From Epiperipatus broadwayi (lineage: Eukaryota; Onychophora; Udeonychophora; Euonychophora; Peripatidae): a stretch of DNA of 64,000 nt. The position numbers and the translations under genes were made by a program. The DNA is taken from NCBI GenBank assembly GCA_028023455.1, contig JAQFVV010000003.1, forward strand, positions 3,142,925 to 3,206,924, given 5' to 3'. Below are positions 12,446 to 24,010 of this stretch, piece after piece; position 1 is the first letter of the stretch; the number at the start of each line of letters is the position of its first letter. Under the pieces are notes generated by a model, which was not told where the DNA came from, searched no databases, and saw only the letters and a program-made list of their open reading frames with translations.

Positions 12446-12724
12446 CTATTGGTTGGGCCATGGAGAGGATAAATCCAGCATGTCCCAAGTCATGGTAAAA
12501 ATAACCTCAAGGGTTATCAGGCTATCTCTTGTTCTTGTTTTCTTTATATTGTTCAGCATGAAGTTAATAGGATTAAAATTTTGATGATTAAATACTAGCT
12601 TACATCTAGTAATCCACAATAGATGATCAAGAATTAATGAGAGTCTAATTTCTGGGTATGATGCTTTTCTGATACATTCTTTCAAATTAAATAATTTAGA
12701 TTGATTTGCCTTGATCCGACTCAT
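12446..12724 (-). pseudogene. LINE C-terminal fragment inside the hAT element (tentative)
   Basis: A 92-codon frame reads ...YPEIRLSLILDHLLWITRCKLVF... That resembles the region after the C-terminal zinc finger of LINE reverse transcriptases. The well-preserved LINE at 45,130-46,989 has the parallel stretch IRLSIFLTYAFWYTRCRTKF in the same place. Known LINE ORF2 proteins carry a similar LxxIWxxRN-type motif there. The fragment has no start of its own and lies between the hAT left end and the transposase remnant, so it was captured or inserted. Recognition rests on a short match. Confidence 0.4.
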
Positions 12725-12819
12725 TATTTATTACTATTTTGTCATATTTCGTTTACTAATAAATGGTTTTAATAAAAATACAAAATTATAAAAAAACAAT
12801 TAGTATATTTTCTTATCAT

Positions 12820-13375
12820 TATAAAATAAATTTAATGAGATCTTTGTGCTTGTTTTGAACAACATAATTTTTTGAAATTACAGCTGCGTTCAATCTGCTT
12901 CGATACTTATTTTTTTTAAAAATATATGAAGAAAAAGCTCTTCCTACTAATTCCGTACTAGTAAATGGTAATAATAATTTAAGAGCTTTCTCTGAAAGTT
13001 GTTCATATTCTTTAATGTTTAACCAAAAATTAATTAGATTGTGTCATTTGAATTCTACTTGTAAAGTTCTGTTACATGATAATTCTATTAAATTTTCTTT
13101 ATCCTTTATTGATAATGATGTAGCTTTTTCTAAATTTTCTGCATAGAAGGGGTTTGAAATCCAATTATCATTTGTGTTTTCGGGTTTTGGAAAATATTCC
13201 ATGAAAGTCAATTTTAATCCTGTTAAATGTGCTATTATATTTTCTCGTATATCTTGAGACAGACTAACCTTATTTTCAAACAAAAAAATATGTAAAGTTT
13301 CGAATATTTCCAGTTGATTGTTTTCGATATTTATATATATTACTGTTTCCAAAAATCTAATTTCTTAATCATACT
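12820..13375 (-). pseudogene. hAT transposase C-terminal remnant (ZBED5/SCAND3-like)
   Basis: The minus-strand frame at 13,352-13,044 encodes LTGLKLTFMEYFP..., WISNPF and ELSCNRTLQVEFK, typical of the region before the dimerisation domain in ZBED5/SCAND3-like hAT transposases. After a frame change the next 200 bases read INFWLNIKEYEQLSEKALK, LLLPFTST and FSS, the hAT dimerisation motif. The N-terminal BED finger and catalytic core are missing. Family identity follows from the motif order; the copy is inactive. Confidence 0.75.
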
Positions 13376-13599
13376 TTCAATTTTATCATTAACATTAAAG
13401 ATTGTTATCGACTGTACATTTAACAACTTTACTGTATAATATTATTAATTAAAATAATTTTTATGAATTATAGGAAAAAATGTTTCTATATTTTTATGAT
13501 TTAATTTTTTTTTTATGTCCGCCATTATTGATTATTTTTCGTGTACCATCAACCAGCAATTCGCATACCACAGGTTAGGAAACACTGTTATAGATAAAA

Positions 13600-14700
13600 C
13601 AATAAAACATGGAGTAGGAAAATTTTCTTACAAAAAGCTACCCTGAATTTAGTAATTTTAATTCATGAAACTTTCATATTTCTCTTTGGATATATTTAAC
13701 AATTTCTTTTATCATAACAAATTTAGTAATTCTTTTTTTTTTTCTTCATCATCATAAGTTTCATCTAAAAAGATAAAATACAATTCTGAATAAAGTTATA
13801 GTAAGAGAGCAAGTGCATAAAAAAGAGCTAATGGTTTTATTGCTGAGGAATTTATAAGAAGCTCAATCGCCAGATCTGTCAGCCCCAGAATCGATCCTGT
13901 GAACCTTTCAATCCCAAGTCATATATAATGTGGCAAAGAATGAATCCCCTTAAGATGGAATTCAGGTGTTCAGATCCTAGTAATTATAAACTATAAACTT
14001 TCAATTCTCCCTCCACCCCCATTATGTCAAAAAAAATTACAAACTTGCTGATACAATTTCTATTAAGATTGCAATATTGTGTTTCCAATCTTGTAGAATG
14101 TTAAATTATCAAAAAAAAAAATTCAGTTTATAGAGAAATAAATAATTATAGGAATCTTGCAGTCTTACGTCATTGTCCTAGAAAAACATCTTAGACAGTA
14201 ATTTGAAGAAAAGAGGTTCACAAGATTTCCAGAAAACAATACAAAAAAAAAAAAACCTGACTAATGGTTAATGTTAATTTAACATAACATTTGTATTCTG
14301 ACTCTGATGCAGTACTGTATAATAAAAACTAATTTTAAAAAACTTGGATTTCAAATACAAGAAAAACTACTATGAGACAAAGACAGGACATTTATCCAAA
14401 AAAAAAAATAAATAAATTGTGTTGAATTTTAAATAAAAAAATATACACAATCACCTTATTCTCTTTTCAAAATCAGAATTTTAGATTAGATATATAGATT
14501 TGTAAGAAAAAAATAACAGCAAACCATGCTTTAAGTATTTCACAGAAAAATAGTGGAAGAAAAAAACATTACTCTCCAATTTTGCTAATCTTAGATAGTG
14601 AGGATTTTAATAAATTCTATTTTTGTTTTAACTTCTACCTTAGAGTAACTGAATATTTATGACAACTGAGATGATAGTAATAATGTGATTGCTCCTGTCT
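13600..14700. other. AT-rich DNA without recognised features
   Basis: No supported coding or RNA feature. Poly-A tracts at 14,110, 14,245 and 14,400 could be old retroposon tails, but no bodies were recognised next to them. Confidence 0.3.
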
Positions 14701-14711
14701 ATAAAGACATC

Positions 14712-16330
14712 ATTATTATTTTAACCATTACTGATCCACTATAGGATGAAGGTCTCTCCAAGTTCGATCCATCTTCTTTGATCTCTAGCCTCTCTTCTCC
14801 ATGTCACCCCAGCACATTTCTGTATTTCACATCCATTTCACATGATATCTCTTTCTAGGTCTTTTACAATTTCTTGGAATTCAGTTTAAGATTTCAACTA
14901 TCCATCTATTATCATCTCTTCTAACAATGTACCTACCCAACTCCAATTCAGTCTCTTAATTCTTTCAATAATGTCAGAAACAACTGTTTGTTCTCTCACC
15001 CATTTATTTCATTTTTGATCTCTTCTTGTCATTCCTAACATACATCTCTCCACACTTTGTTGATAAATCTGAAGTCTCTATATTATTCTGCTTTAAGTAT
15101 TCAAATTTCAGAGCCTTTAGTAAAAACTGATAACCCACATTTACTAAAAACCTGCCTTTACAAACACATAGGCATATTTTCTTTTAATATTAAATTGTTT
15201 CTACCAAAAGCACTCCAAACAAATGTAATTCTATCATTAATTTCATCCATTATGTTTTTATCTATAATAATAATCTGTCCAAGATGTTCTCTCCCTCATT
15301 TATTTTATTTTCAGTTTATTCTTGTTACTTCTAACATACATCTCTCCACACTTTGATGAGAGGTCTGAAGTCTCTGTAGTGCTCTGTTGTTAAATATTCA
15401 AGTCTCAGACTTGTAAGTAAAAACTGAAAAAACATCTTTATTAAAAATCTTCCTTTACAAACACATATGCATATTTCCTTTTAATATTAAATTATTCCCA
15501 CCAAAAGCACTCCGACCAAGTTTAATTCTATAATTAATTTCATCATTTATGTTTCCATCTGTAATAATAATCTGACCAAGATATTTGTAATTGTCAACTT
15601 CTAACTTATTATCAAACTTTGTTTCTTCTTTTGAGAAAATCCATTGAACATTATTTAGTCTTTTTAACATTTACCTTATATTCTACTTCTTTACTTTCAT
15701 CTGATAATTCATGTAACATTTCCTGAAGCTATAAAGCATTATTTGCAAAAATAACTACATCATGTGCAAAATCTAGATGATTTAAATAATCTCCATTTAC
15801 TTTTAATCCCTTAGCTTTTCCCATTTTAATCCACAAAATACTTCTTGAAGTACTGCTGAAAAATTTTGGAAATATGGGATACACCCTTTTCAATCTTAAT
15901 CTTTTTAGTATCATTATGTAATCTGATTGTTGCTTTTGCATTTTTATAAAAATTGTTCAGAAATATGACAATATCCTGGGTCTATACCTTGATTATTTCA
16001 ATATTTTAATCACTGAAAAAATGCTTATAAAATCAAATGCCTTTTCATAATCTACAAATCCATAATGGCAACTCATATTCATTGGTCCTTTCTATAACTG
16101 ATCCACTGTACTAAAATCACTTTCAAATCCAGCTTGTTCTTTTGTTGGGTTAAAATCCAAAGTTCACTGTAGACAAGTTGTAATTATTTTAATAAAAATT
16201 TTGTATAGAACTGTTAAAGGCTTATAGATCTAAAATTTCTGATATCTTCTTTGACTCTGCATATTTTTTTTGTACATTTTAAAAATTGTATTATTTAATA
16301 GGCAATATGTCTTTATAAAATATAATAATT
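14712..16330 (-). mobile_element. RTE LINE relic with internal tandem duplication
   Basis: On the minus strand the 3' end of the element is at about 14,712 and coding relics run up to 16,330. Frame 15,670-15,455 gives DNYKYLGQIIITDGNI, INYRIKLGRSAFGGNN and LKGNM of the thumb. Frame 15,941-15,729 carries the KGLKVNGDYLNHLDFAHDVVIFANNAL region, where the catalytic YADD/FADD box has become FAHD. Further up, fragments match the motif A region. A block of about 293 bases is duplicated in tandem, so part of the thumb occurs twice. Stops are numerous. Confidence 0.7.
14990..15580 (-). repeat. Tandem duplication of about 293 bp within the RTE relic
   Basis: The block beginning TGTTCTCTCACCCAT at 14,990 recurs at 15,283 as TGTTCTCTCCCTCAT. 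Both continue through the same landmarks: CTCTCCACACTTTG, GTCTGAAGTCTCT, CTTTACAAACACATA and CCAAAAGCACTCC. The two copies have drifted apart, so the duplication is old. Confidence 0.65.
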
Positions 16331-17580
16331 CACATCTTTCTGCTATCAAAAAAGTAACTGACAAATTCGTATTTTATAAAAACTTACAAGATTTGATCTT
16401 ATAAATGTAAAAATATATTTCAAAACTTATATACTTAAGAAAAATGTTTAATCTTAAAATATTCATTTAAAAAATCAAAATATTATTGAATTTAATGTTG
16501 AATACTAAATAAACCCACAAAATATATATATTTTTCTTAAAGAAAAATAAATATAAAAATATGTAAATTTATTTACTTAAGCTTTTTATGAAATTTTCCA
16601 TATTCTTAAACCAATCAATATTAATGAAAAAGCAAATTAAGAATATATGTTCCTTGGATAATAGAAACATATATATATATATAATTATGATTTCAATTTT
16701 AATGAAAAAAAAATAAAACAAATTAATATATACATAAATTATAAAAAATATTAAATACTTGATTTATTATTTATGTTTATTCTATATTATATTTTTATTT
16801 GAGTTATAAAATAAGTCACCAGAGATCATTAAAGTCCATGATGTAGCTTTAATTACAAGATATTAGTGCAGATTGTATTAACTTATATACATATATTATT
16901 CTTCAAAATATTAACAATAGATTAAATGCCAACCATTAATATGCAAAATATTATAATTATGAAAATATACAATTGTTAACATAATGTCACCATGTGAGAT
17001 ATTTGACTTTGGTTCAAAATCTTATGGTGTTTAAAATTTCAAGTCATTGTGCTGATTATAAGGAGAAAAAAAAAGAATGGATAAATAGCAGAAAAAAAAA
17101 CCAAAACAAATATTAGTTTATTTAGATTCAAGAATGAAGTGGATATAAATTAAATATTTTGCTGTTATAACAGATTTTTTATTCCAAAGTGTATCTTGGA
17201 AAAGTCAATGCAATCAATATGCAAATAAAATACCATTAATATTAATATTTGTAATTTGTTAAAGTGAACACTTATAATTTGAAAACTTTTACTATCTAGA
17301 TAAAATTACAATGGTTTAATCTTTTATAGTAAACCAATTAATACTACATTTAAAATAAAATTTAAAAAAAGGAAATATCTATAAATTAATAAGCCTTATG
17401 CAGTGGGATGCCTGTTTTACTATTATTAATTCAATAATTTATTTAATTCATAATCAATGCTGTAATCATTCTTTAAAAAAGATAACATTGCTAAATGGAA
17501 TGGGAGAAGAGATTCACTAAAAAAGAACAAATAAGTGTTCCAAGTGTTTTGAATTTTTAAAAAAAAATAAATAAGAAATC
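16331..17580. other. AT-rich DNA without recognised features
   Basis: No supported gene or bounded repeat. Very AT-rich with many short palindromes expected by chance at this composition. Confidence 0.3.
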
Positions 17581-17680
17581 AAGCATTGGTGACCTAGTGG
17601 TTAGCATAGCAGCCTTCCAAGCAGCTGTCCCACGTTCGCTTCCCAGTCAATGCATTTGACACATGAAAAAAAAAAAAAAC
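17581..17680 (+). mobile_element. tRNA-derived SINE
   Basis: Layout: GGTGACCTAGTGGTTAGCA (A-box-like), an anticodon-arm-like AGCCTTCCAAGCAGC, ACGTTCGCTTCCC (B-box-like), then TGCATTTGACACATG and a 14-base A tail. Same family as 20,341-20,448 and the minus-strand copies at 27.2, 31.4 and 41.1 kb. Target duplications are not clear here. Confidence 0.7.
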
Positions 17681-17873
17681 ACTGAATAAGATGGCACATA
17701 TTTTAAAAGAAATAAGTAAAAAAATAGAAAAGATTAATTAACAAAAATAAATTATTTTGATTTATTGTTTTAATTACTTTTTGTTGATATAAAAATAAAC
17801 ATATACTGCATTTTAAAGTTTATATTATTAGTAAAATAAATTTATACAAAATATAAAAAATACTTTTAGTATC

Positions 17874-17938
17874 TTTGGAGCAAATCACTCTCCACACATG
17901 CTCTGTTTTAACCAATTGTGGAAAATGATTTGCTCCGA
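17874..17938. repeat. Perfect-loop hairpin of about 23-bp arms
   Basis: TTTGGAGCAAATCA..TCCACA is inverted as TGTGGA..TGATTTGCTCCGAA, about 20 of 23 positions pairing, with a loop of roughly 18 bases. It looks like a miniature foldback element or the fused ends of a transposon. Family unknown. Confidence 0.45.
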
Positions 17939-17939
17939 A

Positions 17940-18689
17940 TATATTACAATAAATACTGTGCTGTATAAAAATAAAAATATTTTTTAAAAATATTTCTATA
18001 TAAATAAATAAAAATGTAAATAGTTAAATTAATCTTTATTTTAATTTTCAATAGAGTTTGTAAGCTTTTAAAAAATCAAGATGTTTATAGTGAAAGGATA
18101 AAAAGTCTACTGTTGAAATTCAAAAAATTTACTAATTCAAAAAAAATATGCAAATGGGATTTTTGCATTGATATTTTTCTGTAGACATTGATTGTAATTA
18201 ATGATAGTTGGCTATTGCTTTCTAATACTTGAAAATTATTATAACATCATTTCATGTTCATTACTATTAAAAATATTAAAAAATATGAGATCAAAAGTTA
18301 TACATAAATATAAAGCAACTGTAGTAGCAGTTCAGTCTAACTTCATCATATAAAAGAAAATACAACATTGATATGTCTAGCAGCTAGTTACAGTCATTAA
18401 AAAAAAGCAATCATACTCAAAAAATATACTACCAAAAAATAACATGTGGTTGTGAATTTTCTATAGACGAAAGTATTTCCTGTAAAGAATGTCAATAGAA
18501 AAACATTTATAGTTTACAATAACATTTTAGATGGTTTTTTTTAACAATTACCATATGCGATATAGCACTAGGATAGAGGGATAAACTTGAAATTAAAAGT
18601 CAATCAATTTTCCAATTCATCTAGTTAAATGGAACTGTTATGCTATGTCTAATACTTAGATTCTCAAATATCACATGACTGTCTGATAA
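17940..18689. other. AT-rich DNA without recognised features
   Basis: Nothing beyond AT-rich sequence could be supported here. Confidence 0.3.
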
Positions 18690-18995
18690 TTAATAGTATT
18701 AGAGACAATCTCTAGTTTAGTAAATGATTAATAATTATTATTACTATATTTATCTAAAGGGAACGGTGTCAAAGATATGGGTTGAGTTAATTTTACACTT
18801 GTAATTCAAAATGTAATTATTTAATATAGATAAATATTGTTCATATAATAGAGATATGTATGAGAGATAATGATTTGGAGCAACTGATGAGTGCTGGTTC
18901 AGCATGAAATAGATCTTAGGAGTTATTTCTCTTTAATTGTATCTTTATTTATATGAATGTAACAGAATATGTGGTAGTATCGAGGTTATTTATTA
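18690..18995 (+). mobile_element. Hammerhead-bearing repeat, family B, copy 1
   Basis: Shares with 22,275-22,600 and 54,475-54,735 the landmarks AGA.ATCTCTAGTTT, TATTTATCT, GGTGTCAAA, GTAAC/AATT, ATATAATAGAGATAT and then a hammerhead ribozyme. Downstream, TTTATTTATATGAAT is shared with the 22 kb copy, so the element continues past the ribozyme. No coding sequence. No clear target duplications. Confidence 0.6.
18865..18930 (+). ncRNA. Type I hammerhead ribozyme relic (family B)
   Basis: CTGATGA at 18,884-18,890 is followed by stem II (GTGCTG, loop GTT, CAGCAT), then GAAA, a minimal stem III (AT-AG-AT) and the predicted cleavage site after C at 18,915 (ATC). Core and stem II are intact. Stem I is damaged: after two A-U pairs the arms GCAA and TTAG no longer match, though outer AT-rich pairing is possible. 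Presumably inactive or weak. Confidence 0.6.
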
Positions 18996-19147
18996 TATTT
19001 ATAATAGTATTATTATAAGAAAGTATACAATGGCTAAGAAAATGTCTTATATCAGAGAAGATTATATCTTTTTAAAATCATATCTTACTTGTTTTATACT
19101 TTGAAATCAGATGTAATCTCTGGTCTGCCTCCTTTTTATAATATATA

Positions 19148-19502
19148 AAATGAAAGTTCTCTTTTTAAATCTTATTAAATATAACTATATACCAATGTTT
19201 TGACTATTTTATAATATAGATTTTATCAAGGAAACTGAAAAATAAAAATACAAATACATAATAATAAATATAAATATCAAATATTCCAAATAATTCCAAA
19301 AAATAGAAAACATTAAAAAATACTCTTAACCTCAAACTCTATATTTTAGTGCTTTTTTATTGTAACTATTTTGAATATTTGATATGTATTTGTATTTTTC
19401 AGCTTCCTTTATAATGACTATACTGTAAAATAGTCAAAATGTTGGTGTATAGTTATATTTTTTATAATAGTCATATAAAAACAAGATTTAAAAAGAAGTT
19501 GG
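19148..19502. repeat. Foldback element of about 355 bp
   Basis: Left-arm landmarks TTTTTAAATCTT, TATAACTATATACCAA, GTTTTGACTATTTTA and ACTGAAAAATA recur inverted in the right arm as TATTTTTCAGCTTCC, TAAAATAGTCAAAA, TTGGTGTATAGTTATA and AAGATTTAAAAAG. Arms are about 150 bases and the centre about 60. It is non-coding and would form a long hairpin. Probably a foldback or MITE-type element. Confidence 0.6.
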
Positions 19503-20049
19503 TATATTGATTTATATATATTAAAAGCTATGAACTGTTTTTGAAAAGAAAACTGTGTGGATATATTTTAAATTTGTTAAATAATGAAAATTATCATTTA
19601 TGTTTGTATGTCATTTCAATTTTATATCAATGAATGACTTTTGAGAAAATAAGAAAAAAAATTAAAATAAATAATTATAAATTTATAAATATAAGAAAAA
19701 AACAAACTGGAGGAAATTATTTTAATATTTGTAACAATGTTTGTGATGCCATAATAATTACTTTTAAGTGAAACTTATTGCTTTGAGAAAAAATATACAA
19801 TAAAAATATATTTTAAAGAATTAAATACAACTTACCGGCACATAATTACCTTTCCCAAATTCACTGACATATAGAACACACACTGAAAAAGTAAATATTA
19901 AAGAAAATAGTAAACAAAAATTCAAACAAGAAATAATTTATGATAAGATAAATATTTGAACATTGCTAATATACAACATTCTTTAAAAATAAATCTCTGA
20001 TGAAGAGTGATGATATACGCTTTATCAGTATATATTTCCTTTATCCAAA

Positions 20050-20900
20050 AAATAAATTTTACAGTACAGCAGCAGCTATTTTTTCAAATTTTGGAGCACT
20101 ATATGCAATCATGTTTATTAATGACATTTCTTCAGATTAAGTTAAAATCACACACATTTTATTATTTGCTTTGATGTGGTATAGTATTCACAAAATAAAA
20201 TTTTTCTAATTGTAATGCTAAAAATTTTGTAAAATTTGTAAAGCATTTTTTTCAATGATAAAATAAAAGTTATTGATATAGTAATGACAAAAAAATAGTA
20301 ATTGTAAAATATTCTTGTATTGTGTCATAAAGCTTTTTTAGACAAGCATTGGTAGGTGAGTGGTTAGCACAGCTGCCTTACAAGCAGTTGTCCTGGGATT
20401 CGCTTCCCGACTGTTCGCTTTCCGGCCAACCCTTTGACACATAAAAAAAAAGCTTAAACTTTAAAGAGTTAAATTGAAAATCTGGAATGTATAATGGCAA
20501 GTAAATGTTACTGTACCAATCCCAAAGTTGATAGAGATTTAAAAACATCAAACTAATTAGAAAAACCATTGTCTGTTGATAACAAGACTGCTATTAATAA
20601 TTCTATTCGGAAAACAGTTATTGAAGAGAGTGTTTTTATATTGCAATGAAAGTCTGATATTTCACCATTTATTTTATTTAAAAAAATAAAAATGTAATAT
20701 AGTATTTTTTTTAATTTTTTGAATGAATGTGAATAAAAGAATCCACACACAGTAAATATATATAAAAATGTCCTTTTTCAATTTATTATTCATAACTATA
20801 TTATTATATTTTTAATTTTCTTAATAGTATAAGCTTAATGTATATATACATAATACACATACAAAAAAGTGTATGTTAATATACACATAGGCAAATACTA
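20050..20900 (+). repeat. Interspersed repeat, copy without the hAT insertion
   Basis: Matches 33,380-33,875 joined to 36,701-36,850. Shared landmarks: GGAGCACTATATGCAATCATGTTT, TGATAAAAT.AAAGTTAT, CATCAAA.TAATTAGAAA, AACAAGACTGCTATTA, TTGCAATGAAA.TCTGA and CAGTAAATATAT followed by TTTCAATTTATT. In this copy the stretch CACACAGTAAATATAT is continuous, whereas the other copy has a hAT element at that point. This copy in turn carries a SINE that the other lacks. No coding sequence recognised. Confidence 0.7.
20329..20455 (+). mobile_element. tRNA-derived SINE inserted in the 20 kb repeat
   Basis: A-box-like GTGAGTGGTTAGCACAGC, anticodon-arm-like CTGCCTTACAAGCAG (a TAC anticodon if read as a tRNA), B-box-like GATTCGCTTCCCG, and the tail CCCTTTGACACAT plus nine A. 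It is flanked by AAAGCTT at 20,329-20,335 and 20,449-20,455. The paralogous repeat at 33.55 kb has an uninterrupted GAAAGCTTAAAG at this place. Confidence 0.75.
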
Positions 20901-22274
20901 TAATCTTGTAGTTCAATAAACCATACTTATTCCATTACGATCAAAGTTTATCAATAAAGTAGGAGCTATTATGCAAGATATAAGTGAGAGGTGCTAGGAA
21001 CAAAATATATCAGATATCGCAGCTATATTATATTTCATATATCATTAATAAATAATAATTTTTTTTCGATCTTTTTTAAATTACAATTTATCAATTAATA
21101 TTATATATTATACAGTATATCAGCTTTTAAGAAAAGCTTTATTATTAGACCATAATAGCTTTATTATTGGACCATAATCTTTTTTTAAAATTTTAATATT
21201 TTTAATGCATTTGAAAAATGAAAAGAAAAAAAGACAAAATCTACCATTCTAATTGATTGATGAGTTAAGAAATATTATTGTATTCAAAATTTAAATAATT
21301 ATAGATATATTTTTACATTTTTTCAAATAAAACTTATAAAAATTATTGAAGATTGTGTCCTCCATATATACATACGATAAATAGTTAACTGCAATAATAA
21401 AAATTGATCTAAAATACGATATTAACAAAATGACAAGGAAAACAACTATCAGTGATGATTATCAAGTATTAACTGCTTGATTATAGTATTCTACTGCCTA
21501 ATTATTTAATTTATCTTCAGATAGAGAACATGCATACATTGATTAAAATACCAACTGTACGGTAAATTCCTTAAGCGGACATGTGACTTTATAAAAACGC
21601 CTTTCTATCAGAATGAGTGTGAAACAGTATCATTTAGTTAATCCAAACTGGGTTTTTTTTAAAAAAAATTACATTGCCTAGTTGAGAATTGATCTTAGGA
21701 CCACCAAGTCTGACTTTGTCACTCTATTGGTATGATGTTTTAATAGATTTATTTAAATTTTCAATTATGTAAATATTTTTTAATAAGCAACTGTATTCTT
21801 CAGGCAATTAAAATTAATTGTAATTTGTATACAGTCACAATGAAATAAAATTATTTGTATTTGATATAAAAATTAACGAAGACAACCTAGAGTTGTATAC
21901 ATTAGTAAAATTAATTTATGAGTCTAATATCCCTAGAGATAAAGTTGTTTTTGAAAAACAATGATGCAAAAACAATAAATAAAAAATTTTCATTAAAAAA
22001 TATTATCTTAACAAAAATAAAATAAAAATACATTTGTTAAATGAGAATAATAATTAGTTATAGCTTAATATTCTTATATAAATAATTTAAATGCATAAAA
22101 CAAACCGGAATATACAATGAATTAAATAATACCTATTAATGTTGAATAATTTGGCCAAATAGTAGGATTTATAATAAAAAAAAAATATGTAATTACTATA
22201 TCAATGAACATAATACTCCATATGTGTGTATGTTTAAAATTAAAAAATCAGATATATTAATCTTTAACTGAGGT
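20901..22274. other. AT-rich DNA without recognised features
   Basis: No bounded element or coding region supported. A short direct repeat (GCTTTATTATTGGACCATAAT) occurs twice near 21,137-21,178. Confidence 0.3.
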
Positions 22275-22600
22275 TTAAAATTTATATCTATGCTAGAGAT
22301 CATCTCTAGTTTAGTAAATAATTTATAATAATCATTATTGTATTTATCTGAGGTGGATGGTGTCAAAATTGTGAGTGAGGTGAGTTTGACAATTGTAAAT
22401 AAAAATGTAACAATTTACTATAGATAAATACTCTTTATATAATAGAGATATATCAGATATATATATATGAGAGAGAGAGAGATAGTGACATGGGCCAAAT
22501 GATGAGTGCTGGTTTAGCATGAAATGCATCTTGGGAATCATTTGTCTTATTGTATTTTTATTTATATGAATTTAAATAGAATGTGTAATATGGTTGTTTA
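22275..22600 (+). mobile_element. Hammerhead-bearing repeat, family B, copy 2
   Basis: Same landmark order as the 18.7 and 54.5 kb copies, including ATCTATGCTAGAGAT, ATCTCTAGTTT, GATGGTGTCAAA, GTTTGACAATTGTAAAT and ATATAATAGAGATAT. A GA-rich microsatellite (22,468-22,483) has grown just before the ribozyme. It continues downstream with the segment also present at 18,947-18,990. Confidence 0.6.
22485..22545 (+). ncRNA. Hammerhead ribozyme relic with first core base changed (family B)
   Basis: ATGATGA at 22,499-22,505 replaces CTGATGA (C3 to A). Stem II is GTGCTG, GTT, TAGCAT; GAAA follows; the stem III sequence is ATGCAT, a perfect palindrome; predicted cleavage follows C at 22,530. Stem I inner arm CCAA pairs with TTGG, and outer GTGA pairs with TCAT. 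The C3 change should abolish activity. Confidence 0.6.
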
Positions 22601-23204
22601 ATATATCTATTACAGAGCTACTATATCTTATAATATTATTAATGCATACATTTAAATACATTCTATTATCTTATTATTTAACTAAGATATAGGATGTTAT
22701 GCTTTATACTGCCATAGTTCAAAATTCAGAATGTTTCTATTACATAGCATCTATATTTTAATTTAAATAATGAACTAATAAAAGATACTTAAATACTCTC
22801 CATTATAAAACAGACAAATATTTCACAAGCTTATAAAGTAAAAATTCATTTCATAAAGTAAGCTAACAAAGTGGTCATTTTAAAGTTAAAGTTTAAATGA
22901 TTTATCTGATTAAATATGGATAACATAGACATTTCGGTAATCAGTTATTTTTGTCATGTTGACTGAAATAAATTCTTCTACTGTTTAAAGCAACCTTTTT
23001 TAACATTTATTGAAGTTTTTTTTAATATCAACTAAAAGTTTCCTAGTTTATAAATAGAAGAATTCCAAAAATCAATGATATAATTTCCAAATATGAGATG
23101 CAAAGATCAAATTATATATATGTATTACATTTTATAAATTTCTTTACAAAAAATTAACTTTTTTTTTTTACTTAATAAATCACATATTTTCATTTTCTTC
23201 AGAA

Positions 23205-23380
23205 ACATTTACTGTAAGCCTGAGTAACCAATGGAATAATCAATGGACACCAGGTAATATAGAACTACATTATCCACATTCAACATATTTTCTAGTTTTT
23301 GCTTTGTCAATGAGAATATGAATATTATAGCATTATATCATCTGGTGTCCATTGATTACTCAGTCTTACAGGAAATGGCT
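23205..23380. repeat. Inverted repeat, relic related to family C
   Basis: CTGTAAG.CTGAGTAA and AATCAATGGACACCAG (23,213-23,255) recur inverted as CTGGTGTCCATTGATT and ACTCAG.CTTACAG (23,341-23,372). The motif TCCATTGATTACTC also appears in the family C hammerhead repeats at 43-44 kb. No ribozyme core remains here. Confidence 0.45.
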
Positions 23381-23679
23381 CTAGATTAAGATGAAGAAAA
23401 TTACTCTTAGAAATATATAAATAAATATATGAAAAAGTTATGTGATGTTATTGATGGTTTTAATAGATCAATTGTATTTAAAATATGTACATTAAAAGTA
23501 ATTTTATAACTAATATATTTATACCAAAATCATTTGTTCTTTTACTAATGAACTAGCATGCGAGTGACTGCTATGTAAATACCCTAATATTTTTAATGTG
23601 TAAATGTGAAATAAAACATTTTGTTTTGCTCACAAACCATACTTAAAAACCGGAAAAAAAAATCTCTAAGGTAGAAATT

Positions 23680-24010
23680 AGCAAAGAGAGGGGAAAGAAT
23701 GGAGAGATGAGACCATGACAAATATGAAGAAGATAATTATAATAGATGAAGTTGGTGATCATTTGAAAATTGATAATGAAAGCATAAAAGTGGTTGACAG
23801 CTTTTGTTCTTTGCATCATTCACCCATGACAAAAGAATCCAGTAGACAAAGGGTTCTCCAAAGATGAACCCTGGGAAAAGTTGCAATGAAAAATTTGGAA
23901 AGTTTGTAAATGCAGAGATGTATCTTTAAAAATGAAAATCAGAGGTTCAAGTTTAAGAATTCCTCTGATTTTCTATGAATATGGAAGTTGGGCACTAAAA
24001 AATGGATAGG
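23680..24010 (+). pseudogene. LINE reverse transcriptase thumb relic
   Basis: In-frame pieces on the plus strand read IIIDEVGDHLKIDNESIKVVDSFCSL, then GKVAMKNLES, KCRDVSLKMKIR and YGSWALKK. These follow the order of the thumb region of many animal LINE reverse transcriptases: a KYLG-like segment, LGRVAMKNLEKIWKCRDVSLKTKIR-like segment, then YGCETW. Several frame breaks and no catalytic domain. A separate minus-strand scrap starts at 24,010. Confidence 0.55.

Larger units (their letters stand above)
12038..13595 (-). mobile_element. hAT DNA transposon with exact 8-bp target duplication
   Basis: Terminal inverted repeats CAGTGTTTCCCAACC (12,046) and GGTTAGGAAACACTG (ending 13,587) match at 14 of 15 positions and are of the hAT type. 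They are flanked by TTATAGAT at 12,038-12,045 and 13,588-13,595, the 8-bp target duplication diagnostic of hAT elements. Inside, on the minus strand, is the C-terminal part of a ZBED5/SCAND3-like hAT transposase. At 1,542 bp the element lacks most of the transposase and contains an unrelated LINE-like piece at 12,446-12,724. It cannot have been autonomous in this form. Confidence 0.88.

Noticed and set aside
19995-20030. CTGATGAAGAGTGATGATA, hammerhead-like
   Set aside because: No GAAA after a stem II and no complementary stem I arm.
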